Both the position numbers and the translations under genes were made by a program. Below, piece after piece: positions 12,101 to 20,567 of a stretch of DNA of 64,000 bases (within the stretch, counting starts at the first letter, position 1; each line of letters begins with the position of its first letter). The notes below the pieces were generated by a model. That model searched no databases, had not been told where the DNA came from, and was given only the letters and a program-made list of their open reading frames with translations. The stretch is taken from positions 1,077,001-1,141,000 of the forward strand of contig WPIO01000073.1 of assembly GCA_009760855.2 (NCBI GenBank), given 5' to 3'. This DNA is from Cristatella mucedo. Lineage: Eukaryota; Bryozoa; Phylactolaemata; Cristatellidae.

Positions 12101-15100
12101 CTCTGAGGGTGTTATACAAATGTGTTATTATTATATCAATAGGTCTTGATAATAATAATAATAATAATAATACTAGCTGATTAAACATCCTCTTTTGTAT
12201 AGTGACAGAAGAGCCTTGATGGCTAACACAACCACTTGCAGTGGCAATAATGAATTGCCAACCGCAGGATTCGAACCCACGACCTCGGGACCGAGGTCGT
12301 GAATAGCAATCGCCTTACCTAGTGTGCCATCACGGCTCACCATACAGATGGCCAGCTGCCATAACCGTCGCTCGACTTCGAACAAATGCTTGATTGTGTT
12401 AAGGTCTGAACACTGACTTGGCCAGTCCACAACCATCACAAGAGGTTAGCCGAATACTGATAAATTGTTAAGAAAAAATACTTTTCTTTGGCTGCGATGT
12501 GCATAGGATCGTTGTCATACTGGAAAATATTATCTAGTCCGAGGTGTTCCATCGCACTTGGGAGTCCCATGTTTTGGAGAAAGTCTAAATAGACGTCTGG
12601 GGTCATAATGCCCGGTATTCGGTGCAGCGCACCGACACCATTTCTGCTGAAGCACCCCCATGACACTTTTTCGTCCAGATTTGACCGTTGGCTGAAGGCA
12701 ATTAGGTGAGTAGGCTTCGTTGGGTCGCCGATGCATGTGAAGCCTCTTTCAGTTCGAAAAGAGCATGAATTTGCTTTCATCAATCCATACAACTTTACCC
12801 TAATCGTAAATAGCCCAGTGGATTCGAGCCTTTGCCCACTGTAAACGGTTTAGCATGTTCTTCGCCGACAGAAGAGGTTTTTTTCTCTTTGCAGCTCGAG
12901 AATGTAAACTGTAGCTTAATCTAATCGCATTCTGAGAGTGTTACCAGTCATTCGTTTCTTAGAAGATGCATGCAGACTTTTAACATGCAATTTTCACCGA
13001 AGCAAAACGGTCCTTTAATGCCACCAACTTTAGAATGGCGTTTTCTGCCTAATGGTAGCATGGACCCCCGTCCGACCGTGTAGCACTTTCAGGACTCCCG
13101 GTCGTCTTTATGTTCTTCACATTGTACGAAACCATACTCTTCGGAATTAATGAAGTAGCAGCAATTTGATTTTACCCATCACGAAGGTAGACAGTTCGCC
13201 GACCTTTGGCATGACTAGTGGGCTTTTCTCGATGAAGTAAGTAGTTCTCTTCCCTTTGCAGCAAATGTGAAGCGCCTAGAAAGAGATTGAGTTCTCTGAG
13301 GGCACTCTATCAAGTGCATTATTATTATTATTATTATTCTCAATGGGTTTACTTTACAGTTCCGGCTCGTGTGCAGCCTCCCGTTTCAGCGTGAACTGAT
13401 AAAGGGGTTTTTTGTTTTTCTCAAGGCTTTATTCTGGCCAAACAGTCATTTTAAAAGATGTTAAAGGGGTTTTTGGCTAATTTTGCACATATTGTCCATA
13501 AGTTGCCCTACTATCATGGCAATTCGTACTTGGGCATCCAATAAATAGCAGACAGAAGCAGCGCCTTCAGCTCCAGTCCAGTCGGAAGCTTAGGAAAAGA
13601 TCAAACAAATATGTCCGTCCAATCACTGCTGTGTCGTTTCAGTGTATTTGCTACTCACTTCCTCTACTGCCCTCCTTACTCAGCTGTGCTATGACCGCAA
13701 AAAAGGTCTTTACACTGTGCTGCCGGTACCAGCAACTACCCAGCTGAACTGCAGCGTGTCGTGGCGTTTGCCGGCAATGACCTGTCCATCGACTCGCGTC
13801 GGAGGCAGTATCTTTAGCTCAAAATCGACTCTGCCAGCATATCTCCTGTTGAATCAGCTCGAAATCTAGGTGTCATGTTCCAAAGTTACCTCTCGTTAGA
13901 CGACCACATCAGCTCCACGGTCAAATCTGCCTACTTTCAGCTACAAAACATTGCTAAAATTCGGGCTTGTTTAGATAAGGATACCACGTCTAAGTTGGTC
14001 CATGCATTTGTGACAAACATCCCGTCTTGACTTCTGTAACTCACTGCTTGCTGGCCTACCGGCATGTGCAATCAGGTGATTACAGATGGTGCAAAACTCC
14101 GCAGCTAGGCTTGTCTGTCGTGAGCTGCGCTGTTGCCATATCACACCACTTCTCGCCGACCTGCACTGGCTACCAGTCAAGCAATGGATCGAGTTCAAGG
14201 TTCTGTCGCTCACTTTTAGGTCACTTCATTCTTTGGCTCCAGCCTATCTCTCAGATCTACTCCCCCACCAGGCCATGCATCGTACCACCCGCTTTTCGGA
14301 ATCCAACAGTTTACTTATACCTCGTACAAACCTCAAATCCTTTGGATACCGTGCATTTAGTTCGTATGCTCTCAAAGCCTGGAACTCACTCCCTACTTGC
14401 GTCAGAACATCCCCTGACTTGACCACATTTAAAAAGAACTTAAAAACACCTATTTACGACAGCTTTTAGTGGTTCCCTGTGATTCGTCTTTGATGTGCTA
14501 TGCGTGCTGACACTGTGCATGCTGCCACTAACCACATTTGCATGCTGACCCTGTGCATGTCACCTCTAACCACGTTATTCATGTTTATCAAGCATGATAT
14601 TACTCACCATTCAATCGCGCTTCCCTTTGCAGCAAATGTAAAGCGCCTAGAAAGAGATTGAGTTCTCTGAGGGTGCTTTATCAAGCGCATTATTATTATT
14701 ATTATTATTATCGTAAGAGGCACATGGACACAGCCTCGTTTGTATGCCTGTTGCTGGCAATGTGTTTGCCCTTTTTCAGACTTCTCAGAAAGACTTCTCT
14801 TTGAAAAACCTATCAAAAGCAGACTCATGAACAGCTACTGCTGGCCTAACTCCGCGGCATTATTCAAATTCATTATCTGCAAAAAGAATCAATATTAATA
14901 TTTTTAACTGATTCAACAGCCTCATTTCTATAGCAGAGAAGAGCATCAACTGCTATCGCCACCGCTTGCAGTTTGCAATACAGGATCGCCCACTGCAGGA
15001 TTCGAACCCAGGACCATGGTCGTGAAGAGCGATCTCCTTACCTCCTGAGCTATCGCGGCCCTTAGCAGGTGAAATATCCTAATAAATAAAGAGTGCCGTC

Positions 15101-17921
15101 ATAGATGGCCCTGTTGGGTACAAGACAGCTGGGCATTGGTCAGGCCATTACAGATTCATCAAATGTCGTAATAATAGTAATAGCCTTTTTAGAAATTGTG
15201 GGATGGGTAAGCTGACTGTCATCAGAAACCATCGAAGTTGCTGCTGATATATTTAGTGATGTGGTCAAGTTGGCTGGCGCCTGCAATTAGAATCAGTCGG
15301 AGCCTAACGTAATAAATGAAAACAGACGGTTCATATTTCTGCAGAGTGTAATCTAGCATTGGGATGGCTCGGAAATCGAAGGCCCGTTTGACTTTGAAAT
15401 GTCCCAGTAGCTGCTGTAATGTTGAATTCTGATGAGTAGACAAGTCTTGCCGCCCTCGTTTTGCCTAGGGGTTAAGGTGCTCGCCTTTAACGACCGAGGT
15501 CATGCTCACCTTTACGACCAAGCTCGAGCCCTCCGGCTTATGTGAAGTGCCTGGATAGAGATTCAGCTCTCTTTGGGCGCTATACAGATGAATTATATTT
15601 GTATTTTTCTTATTTGCTGAGCTTTCGAAGTGATCGGGACATAGGAGCACCTTGATTAGTCAATCCTTAACATGTTAGAAGGGACCACGATTGTCAACGA
15701 AGCATTGAATGCAGAAGCCTTCATCAACTTGGTCCATCCTAATGGGCAGGGGGCATCGCCTTGACTGCAACCCCAACACATCAATAATAATAGTAATAAT
15801 AATACACTTGATAAAGCACCCTCAGAGAACTCAATCTCTTTCTAGGGGCTTCACATTTGCTGCAAAGGGAAACGCGATTGAATGGTGAGTAATATCATGC
15901 TTGATAAACATCAAGAATAACGTGGTTAGAGGTGACATGCACAGGGTCAGCATGCAAGTGTGGTTAGTGGCAGCATGCACAGTGTCAGCACGCATAAGCA
16001 CATCAAGGACGAATCACAGGGACCCACTAAAAGCTGTCGTAAATAGGGAGTGTTTTTAAGTTCCTTTTAAATGTGGTCAAGTCAGGGGACGTTCTGACGC
16101 AAGTCGGGAGGAATTTCCAGGCTTTGGGAGCATACGAACTAAATGCATGGTCTCCAAAGCATTTGAGGTTTGTACAAGGTCTTGGCTAAGTTGGATTCCG
16201 AAAAGCGGGTGATACGATGCATGGCCTGGTGGGGGAGTAGATCTGAGAGATAGGCTGGCGCCCAAGAATGAATCTATATTGGCCCATGATGTCGCTCTTC
16301 CCCAGCCAACCCATGTTCCCAACCAAGTGACATAGCCGACTCTTTATTACGAAATCTCCCCGGATGATTGTTGATGCCTTTTGCTACCCGCGAATCCTTA
16401 CAAAGCCTTGCTGCTCAGGAGTCTTGTTTTTGATGTTTTATACCTGAAGTTTCATAAAATGTTATCTCACTGACCAATCGACATGCTTCCTTTCCAGCCT
16501 ATGCAAATGTCTAGAAAGAGGTTTAGCTCTCCTGGCATGCTATGCGAATGTCTTGTAATCATTGCTGTTATTATTGTCACCACATGCAGGCATGTTTTTG
16601 ATGTTTTACTACCAAAGTGTCATGAATGGATGGTACGGTCCGGTTGTAACCATTCGGGTTTTAATCGGTTTTATATAAAACCCGACTACATGGATTCTGC
16701 CAAAATCCGATTTTTATTAAAGTAAGTCGGGATTTCTCACACAGTCACACATTTTAGCAGGGTCGGGTGTTCGGACCGGGGCCCCCAGCCATGACGGCTT
16801 CGCATGAGTCTCGCTGTTCGTTCCACTTTCGGGGCTAGTGGCAAATGGCAATCCGCCCACAGGCTGTCGTCGTAACTAGCCACCATTCCCAGTTTTCCTT
16901 ACGAATATCCAACGTTAACATCAACGATGCCCTGAACGCCGAGAACAACGTGTACGTCAGCCCTGCTATTCTCAGCTGTGATGATGCGCCCGGCAGCGTT
17001 GGCCAACTAAGTGTGGCGACGCACTGAAATAAAACCAGGTTTTACTAGGCAAAATCGGATTTTATTCCATTAAAACCAAGAACCCGATTTGTCGGGCAAA
17101 AAGTTAATTTCTTCCATCCTTGCGAAGCGTCGTGAGAGGTAGGTGTCAGCGCATGCAGGCATTAAAAACTGGAAATAAAAAGTCACTTCCAGTGCTAACA
17201 GTTCAGCCCCTGTCCCAAGTAAAGAATTCCCTGCTGGATATTTGTTGCCGATGACCAAGCTAGCACGGCAGGCTTGCTACGATCCGGTATCTGCTCCTGC
17301 TAGCACTGCGGCTGAAAGGCGTGGTCGGGAGACCTACAACACGATTGGTGCGAGCAGTCGTGTCAACCGACCTGAGGGCTGTGCTGGTCCATATAACTAG
17401 ATCGGCGCAGGCCACGCCAGACATGCCTCTTCTGGCTCGCCTGGGGGGGGGGAGCTTCAGCCCGGCACGCTACCACGCAGCACCTCGCCCACCCACAGGC
17501 AGTAGTCTAGCCTGATGCCAGGCTAGGATGTCAGCCGAGTCCTGCATGCAGGGAAGTCACCGTCTCACCACATCAGGTAGCATGGCTGGCTTTCTTGGCG
17601 GTAATGACAGGTAGCTGAGGGACGTGCTCAGCAACCGTTGCATCAGCTCGCTCGCACATCATGTAAAGTAACAGACAGCTCGGGCGCCAGACCTGCCGTG
17701 CCGGTGCGGCTCTTCGTCTACAGCTGAACAGGAAACTAGAGTTGATTTTGCAGTTTATTTTTATCCTCAGGTCACCAGCTCGTTGCTATTCACTTTTTCA
17801 GTACGGTGTCAGATATGTCGCTGCTCCGGGCGGATCGACAAACGACAAAGCAGTGATCGATGCGTGTGACGAGCACGGAATGACCTTCGCTCACACCAAC
17901 TTGCGGCTGTTCCATCACTAG
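1263..17921 (+). CDS. ATIC: ATIC: AICAR formyltransferase / IMP cyclohydrolase
   Basis: This enzyme catalyses the last two steps of de novo purine synthesis in the cytosol: AICAR to FAICAR with 10-formyl-THF, then cyclisation to IMP. The ten exons are 1263-1420, 1532-1675, 1767-1934, 3198-3427, 6278-6403, 7986-8179, 8350-8568, 10246-10412, 10551-10815 and 17802-17921. All borders are GT-AG and all phases agree. The sum is 1791 nt, giving 596 residues plus stop, against 592 in human. The N-terminal MGS-like IMP cyclohydrolase domain (about 1-200) shows [24 protein letters not shown] and CNLYPF. The transformylase domain has the catalytic Lys-His of SFKHVSPAG (about K270, H271), [51 protein letters not shown] and the ending HTNLRLFHH. 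The start at 1263 gives the family length. An in-frame ATG at 1206 would add 19 unlike residues. The gene appears intact. Confidence 0.96.
1935..3197 (+). other. ATIC intron 3
   Basis: This 1.26-kb intron is mostly unique sequence. It holds one old LINE tail near 2597-2701 and a short self-complementary stretch (agctagcgctagct) near 2330. Confidence 0.6.
2597..2701 (+). repeat. LINE-A 3' tail fragment (old)
   Basis: The string aaaagtgcctataagagatt followed by ttagggtgctcc and a decayed ATT run matches, with many changes, the 3' end of the LINE-A copies at 14640 and 30660. It is 5'-truncated, with no coding part left. Confidence 0.55.
4062..5170 (-). mobile_element. LINE-A relic: RT C-terminus and 3' UTR
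   Basis: The minus strand encodes, across several frames, the end of a non-LTR retrotransposon reverse transcriptase. It contains [15 protein letters not shown], then [19 protein letters not shown] and [16 protein letters not shown] (4765-5007). After that come NSAARLAV, a frame change, [20 protein letters not shown] and AWNSLPTC (4288-4620). The 3' UTR has the recurrent tcagcatgca motifs and ends in the family tail near 4062. Frameshifts and stops show it is dead. The RT layout suggests the Jockey/CR1/L2 group, which I cannot narrow further. Confidence 0.85.
5846..6035 (-). mobile_element. LINE-A 3' end, 5'-truncated
   Basis: On the minus strand this has 3' UTR (tgctgaccctgtgcatgtca), gcaaatgt-type tail sequence, aaagcgcctagagagagatt, and an (ATT)n run at the plus-strand left end. 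It is a typical short, 5'-truncated LINE copy. The same tail recurs more than fifteen times in the window. Confidence 0.85.
6713..6870. repeat. 13-bp minisatellite, about 12 copies
   Basis: The unit gcccagagcagta alternates with gtccagagcagta for about 12 head-to-tail copies. The T variants are grouped in the middle of the array. Because 13 is not a multiple of three, all three minus-strand frames read the same 13-residue repeat, which explains long false open frames here. Confidence 0.95.
7061..7280 (-). mobile_element. LINE-A 3' end, 5'-truncated
   Basis: On the minus strand this carries two tcagcatgca/tgctgacactgtgcatgctg motifs of the 3' UTR, then the conserved tail and (ATT)n. It lies about 80 bases from a same-strand S1 SINE. 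Confidence 0.85.
7361..7544 (-). repeat. SINE family S1, near full length
   Basis: On the minus strand the element opens with ggtgagccgtgatggcgcac and an A-box-like taaggcggtt. It has the internal hairpin tcacgacctcgg/ccgaggtcgtggg and a B box (gggttcgattcc). The body contains ggtgatagccgtaaaggctc. It ends with ctaatcagctaggatttatt and an ATTT-rich tail. Other copies are at 11128-11314, 12151-12341, 30291-30474 and 46023-46207. The tRNA-like head identifies a Pol III-transcribed SINE. Confidence 0.85.
7731..7802 (-). mobile_element. LINE tail fragment
   Basis: On the minus strand this reads aaagtgcctagaaagagatt ... gtgctatacaaatgtattaa. This is the tail of the LINE subfamily that ends in ATACAAATG rather than ATCAAGTG. 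Confidence 0.7.
9121..9186. repeat. (GT)n microsatellite
   Basis: About 33 uninterrupted GT dinucleotides are flanked by degenerate GTGA/GTTT units. It lies in ATIC intron 7. Confidence 0.97.
9505..9580 (+). repeat. tRNA-like SINE head (family S3)
   Basis: The string ttggtagcttaatcggttag resembles a tRNA A box. It is followed by an anticodon-arm-like stretch and a B-box-like ggatcgttcct. There is no closing acceptor stem, so this is read as a tRNA-derived repeat and not a tRNA gene. A related head lies on the opposite strand at about 9780-9925. Confidence 0.45.
9780..9925 (-). repeat. tRNA-like SINE (family S3), inverted partner
   Basis: On the minus strand ttggcaacaccaatcggtag and agcactcatcagataggc form a tRNA-like head. 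The element ends in gggtattatagagctaaata. It is similar in layout to 9505-9580 but on the other strand. Confidence 0.4.
11128..11314 (+). repeat. SINE family S1
   Basis: Plus-strand copy. It starts ggtgagccgtaatggctcac and has the tcacgacctcgg/ccgaggtcgtgg hairpin, the B box gggttcgaatc and the ending taaatcagctagtattttat followed by TTTA repeats. Confidence 0.88.
11330..11560 (+). mobile_element. LINE-B C-terminal fragment
   Basis: The frame at about 11360-11450 reads [20 protein letters not shown], the typical C-terminal block of CR1/L2-like LINE ORF2 (QPPRxLRSxDNKLAV). It is followed by cttctcctgctgtcg and cttgagct-like text also seen at 36780 and 52600. It is broken by stops and an AT-rich insertion. 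Confidence 0.65.
11750..12135 (+). mobile_element. LINE-A subfamily relic, 3' end
   Basis: The residues [20 protein letters not shown] can be read at about 11850, followed by the 3' UTR and the tail aaagtgcctagaaagagatt ... gttatacaaatg (ATT)n. It is oriented opposite to the adjoining Tc1 relic. The same LINE-Tc1 junction occurs at 41461-41500. Confidence 0.75.
12151..12341 (-). repeat. SINE S1 inserted in Tc1-LINE junction
   Basis: A near-complete S1 copy on the minus strand runs from ggtgagccgtgatggcacac to the tail attattatt. It splits the string ctgtat/caagacctattgat, which is uninterrupted at 41461-41477. That unoccupied relative fixes the 5' end of S1 at GGTGAGCC. Confidence 0.88.
12342..13250 (-). 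mobile_element. Tc1/mariner transposase relic
   Basis: The minus strand carries Tc1-type DDE transposase pieces in order: a helix-turn-helix remnant near 13060-13250, then [13 protein letters not shown] (first catalytic Asp) near 12780-12800. Next come [20 protein letters not shown] and FQYDNDPMH (second Asp, 12500-12660). Last is [19 protein letters not shown] (third acidic region, 12380-12430). Several frameshifts and stops separate the blocks, so it is dead. Its C-terminal end is interrupted by the S1 SINE. I did not identify terminal inverted repeats. Confidence 0.85.
13249..13340 (+). mobile_element. LINE-A tail insertion
   Basis: This is a 5'-truncated piece running tttgcagcaaatgtgaagcg, cctagaaagagattgagttc, then ... 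atcaagtgcatt and (ATT)n. It abuts the N-terminal end of the Tc1 relic. Confidence 0.85.
13640..13800 (+). mobile_element. possible LINE-B fragment
   Basis: The text cttcctctactgccctcctt and the following ctcagctgtgct resemble the 3' part of LINE-B at 36850 and 52660. The downstream sequence is not alignable by eye. Confidence 0.35.
13801..14714 (+). mobile_element. LINE-A relic, RT C-terminus to tail
   Basis: Readable blocks are [20 protein letters not shown] (around 13870), [59 protein letters not shown] and [20 protein letters not shown] (14086-14469). A roughly 170-base 3' UTR with gcatgctgaccctgtgcatg follows. It ends in the tail and (ATT)n at about 14711. This is the best guide to the C-terminus and 3' UTR of the family. 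It is 5'-truncated and has one frame break near 14030. Confidence 0.88.
14895..15060 (-). repeat. diverged S1-like SINE
   Basis: On the minus strand this has a tRNA-like head (gccgcgatagctcaggaggt), B box (gggttcgaatcc), gcggtggcgatagcag-type body and gaggctgttgaatcagttaa end. It is more diverged than the main S1 copies. Confidence 0.7.
15448..15610 (+). repeat. SINE family S2
   Basis: The tRNA-like head reads ttgcctaggggttaaggtgc. It is followed by gctcgagccct and by the LINE-like tail tgaagtgcctggatagagat ... gcgctatacagatgaattat. A short internal duplication (aacgaccgaggtcatgctca region) makes it longer than other copies. Confidence 0.75.
15783..16300 (-). mobile_element. LINE-A 3' portion
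   Basis: The minus strand has C-terminal coding remnants ([10 protein letters not shown] side frames; SPDLTTFK-like text near 16090), the 3' UTR with repeated gtgcatgctgcc/tgctgac motifs, the conserved tail and an (ATT)n run at the left end. It is frameshifted. Confidence 0.82.
16470..16580 (+). mobile_element. diverged LINE tail
   Basis: The text tttccagcctatgcaaatgt ctagaaagag-gtttagctctc ... gctatgcgaatgt and then a decayed ATT run matches the tail of the ATACAAATG LINE subfamily. Confidence 0.6.
16625..17100. mobile_element. possible non-autonomous inverted-repeat element
   Basis: The left end has repeated cgggttttaatcggttttat, aaaacccgac and aaaatccgatttttat. The right end has aaaatcggattttattccat, aaaaccaagaacccgattt and tcgggc. 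The two ends are therefore partly complementary and dominated by CGGGTTTTAA-like words, as in some hAT-type MITEs. Exact ends and a target duplication were not found. Confidence 0.35.
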
Positions 17922-17987
17922 GCAACTCCGGCCTTCGCGCAAAGATCGGCCGAATTTGCAATGTGCCAATGCGAACAAATTGAAAGA

Positions 17988-17993
17988 AATAAA
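17988..17993 (+). promoter_or_regulatory. ATIC polyadenylation signal
   Basis: A canonical AATAAA lies 67 bases past the ATIC stop codon. It is the first such hexamer downstream and the likely 3' end signal. Confidence 0.75.
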
Positions 17994-18749
17994 GATACAC
18001 TGCACTACTGCAACCTTTGCATCGATGTCTGCAATGCTGTGGCGGGTGACAAACGTTATAGTGCATGCCACGGACTTCATGCAGGCAACAATGGCAATGT
18101 GGCCATAGGCATTGTGGCGCTTTGCTGTGGTTCAGCAGTGCCCTTGATCTCGAGGCATACTGGAACCGTGGGGCATCGCAATCTTTCCGTTGACACTGCA
18201 TTTGTAGCATAAAAAGGGCAAACAACTGCAGAAAAACCAGACCGCCGCCGACAGTGGGCCCAGTGCCATCGCTGCAGTGAATGCTCTCTGCACGGTGGCC
18301 CAGCTTTGCCATACTGCTGCGCCACTACGGCTGCGTCCAGCCATTCAGTAACGCTCGCCCGGCAAAAGCACAGTGCAGCGCAGTCAGCGAATATGCAAAC
18401 GCCACGCCGACCGTAGGCCGCTCGTGCGGTAGAGCCAGTTGCCACCCGCCACTATCACCGAAGCTTCGCGTGGGCATGCAAAAGAGACTATCGATGCAGC
18501 TCTGCTCAGCGTTAAACTGCGTCAAAAAAACTTGACGCCGTCATTGCCGTCGAAGGAAATTAGTTCAGCTTTGCCTTTCTCTTGAAGTACCTTTAGTGCT
18601 TTCACGAACACCTCTGCTTCCAGGCCGTGAAAATCTGTAAGCAATTCGTAATAGATTAGAGCACTAATTGCCAGCAGCATTTGGGGTAATCGGAACAATT
18701 GCTTCACAATCTTGCTCGACTTGGTGGCATTGTATAGTTGGTTTCCCTT

Positions 18750-18769
18750 GTGTGTGTGTGTGTGTGTGT
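18750..18769. repeat. (TG)n microsatellite
   Basis: Ten TG dinucleotides followed by a degenerate TGTGCACGCGTGCGTGTG extension. Confidence 0.9.
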
Positions 18770-19027
18770 CTGTGCACGCGTGCGTGTGTAAGTGGAGACA
18801 TCAACTGGACTGTATATGCAGGTACTGGGAGTAATTACAATCCTTAGGGCGGCGACTTATCCCAGTGCCATGCCATCATCCATTCGACTTCAGCCACGTT
18901 ACACAGGAGCAACGACGGCTGACTCTTGATAGCAAGATAGCAAGCGCCTCTAGCAAATTCGTGGAGCCCTAATTTTAGTATCCTAGGGGCAATCTTGGGC
19001 TGCCTAGCTGTGATGCTAAAAAAGGTA

Positions 19028-19175
19028 AGCTGACAACAGCCTCGTTTAAATAGCGACAGAACCGCCTTCTCGGACGGCTATAACAGCAGCTTGCAGTGAA
19101 AATAAAGGATCGACCACTGTAGGACTCGAGCCCACGACCTGGGTCGTGAAGACGTAGCGTCTTACTTCGAGGGCA
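19028..19175 (-). repeat. diverged S1-like SINE
   Basis: On the minus strand the B box gggctcgagtcct, a gctataacagc/gccgt-like body and the end gaggctgttgtcagctta match the S1 layout with many substitutions. Confidence 0.6.
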
Positions 19176-20534
19176 AAGACCCGGGGGCTAAATGGAGCTA
19201 CAGGCAGTGATACGAAGAGGGTAGTGCAAGCAGACGTAAGGCTAAAATCTCGACCAAACTTCACGAAGTGGCAATTAGCGGATGCGTACCAAATTCGAAC
19301 CAGCTGCTTGCACAGGAAGTGCAAAAGAAGAGTGCACTACACTCGGATATAGTACCACCCGAGCGCCGCGAGACGTTGCCTCCCCCCCCCCCACTGCCCC
19401 TTGGTTTAAATAGTGCTCATTCCAACAGTAGCACAACTCGACCGATGATGAAAATTAACGGCATCGGCAGGACGGCAGGCTGTTACTGAAATATCTGCAT
19501 GCTAGAAGCATCCTTGTAAATATCGAGGGCACCTGGTTACCTTCACTTTTCGTGTCGTCACCATTTGTCAGCTCATAAAGCGTGCACACCGTCTGCGTTG
19601 AAGAGGTCCTAGTCACCTGAGAAAGCAGCAGCCAAGCATTAGAGAGACGAGAGCGTGTGCAGAGCTGCTGCAGCGCACCTAGCCTCGCGCCAGCCAAGCC
19701 ACGACTACACAGTTGTATCAATAATGAGAAGAGAAATCAGATGAGGCTACACTAAAATGATGTCATAAGCGAGTAAGCTGTGGGAAAACGGTAGCCGCAG
19801 TGTACGTTATGACTAGCCACACAGCAGGCGGTCGAAGAAATGACAGCTGAGCGTGTGAGCGCTAAGCGACTCAACGAGTCCAGCATACGTGCACACTTTT
19901 TTTAGTGCGTGTTGGGTAGTAAGCAAGGGCGATGTAAAATTAACTCAGTGGCAGTCTCGACATCCGAGCGCAGGAATAGCTTTCGACTAGGCCGACCGAG
20001 GGCTGAAGTGCCCACAAACTTTTTTCCATTTCCTTCTGGCTGTATAACTAGCGAAAAGACTCTAAGAACGCAGCCGTGCATAGCTAGAGCCGATCCAGGG
20101 TGACAACAGGGTCACAGCGGCCCTTGGCAATGCGGTACTGTGCATCATTCCTGTAGCTCGGGTCAGAAAAAACTGTGGGCTGTGGCTTGGGCAGCTGGGC
20201 AGCCCCTGATGCCCAGCTGCTGGACCTTTGCGTGTTGATTTGAGTCCAGCAGTTAAGCAGACCGATTTAGCAATATGCACCATGCAATAAGCAGCCAAAA
20301 CAAACGAAAATGTGAGAAAGAAAACAATGGAAGCGTTGTACGTGCGGAAGTGTCAGAGCGAGCGCTCCTGCTGATTCAGGCCGGATCGACCACGGCTGCG
20401 GCTTAGCAGGCATGTTGTGCCGCACCTACCCAGCTGTAAATAATGGTGGCCCACTCCTGATAGCTCTTCCAAAGCACCGTACACTCGTGCTTTTTCTTAT
20501 CCTTCCACTCTATTAGACCTAAAAGCAAATTTCA

Positions 20535-20567
20535 GCGGCCGCTGCTACATTTCCACGCAGCGGCCGC
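20535..20567. repeat. GC-rich hairpin with 11-base arms
   Basis: The arms gcggccgctgc and gcagcggccgc are exact reverse complements separated by 11 bases (tacatttccac). Each arm contains the 8-base palindrome gcggccgc. No nearby gene explains it. Confidence 0.85.

Larger units (their letters stand above)
10816..17801 (+). other. ATIC intron 9 (7 kb, repeat-filled)
   Basis: The longest intron of the gene, before the last exon. It contains S1 and S2 SINEs, at least six LINE pieces, a Tc1 relic and a possible inverted-repeat element at 16625-17100. I recognise nothing in 10816-11127, 13345-13640, 15061-15447 or 17101-17801. Confidence 0.6.

Noticed and set aside
17809-18445. Minus-strand frames of 122-167 codons overlapping the last ATIC exon and its 3' flank
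   Set aside because: Antisense to a confirmed exon and its poly(A) signal. Cys/His content does not form a recognised motif.
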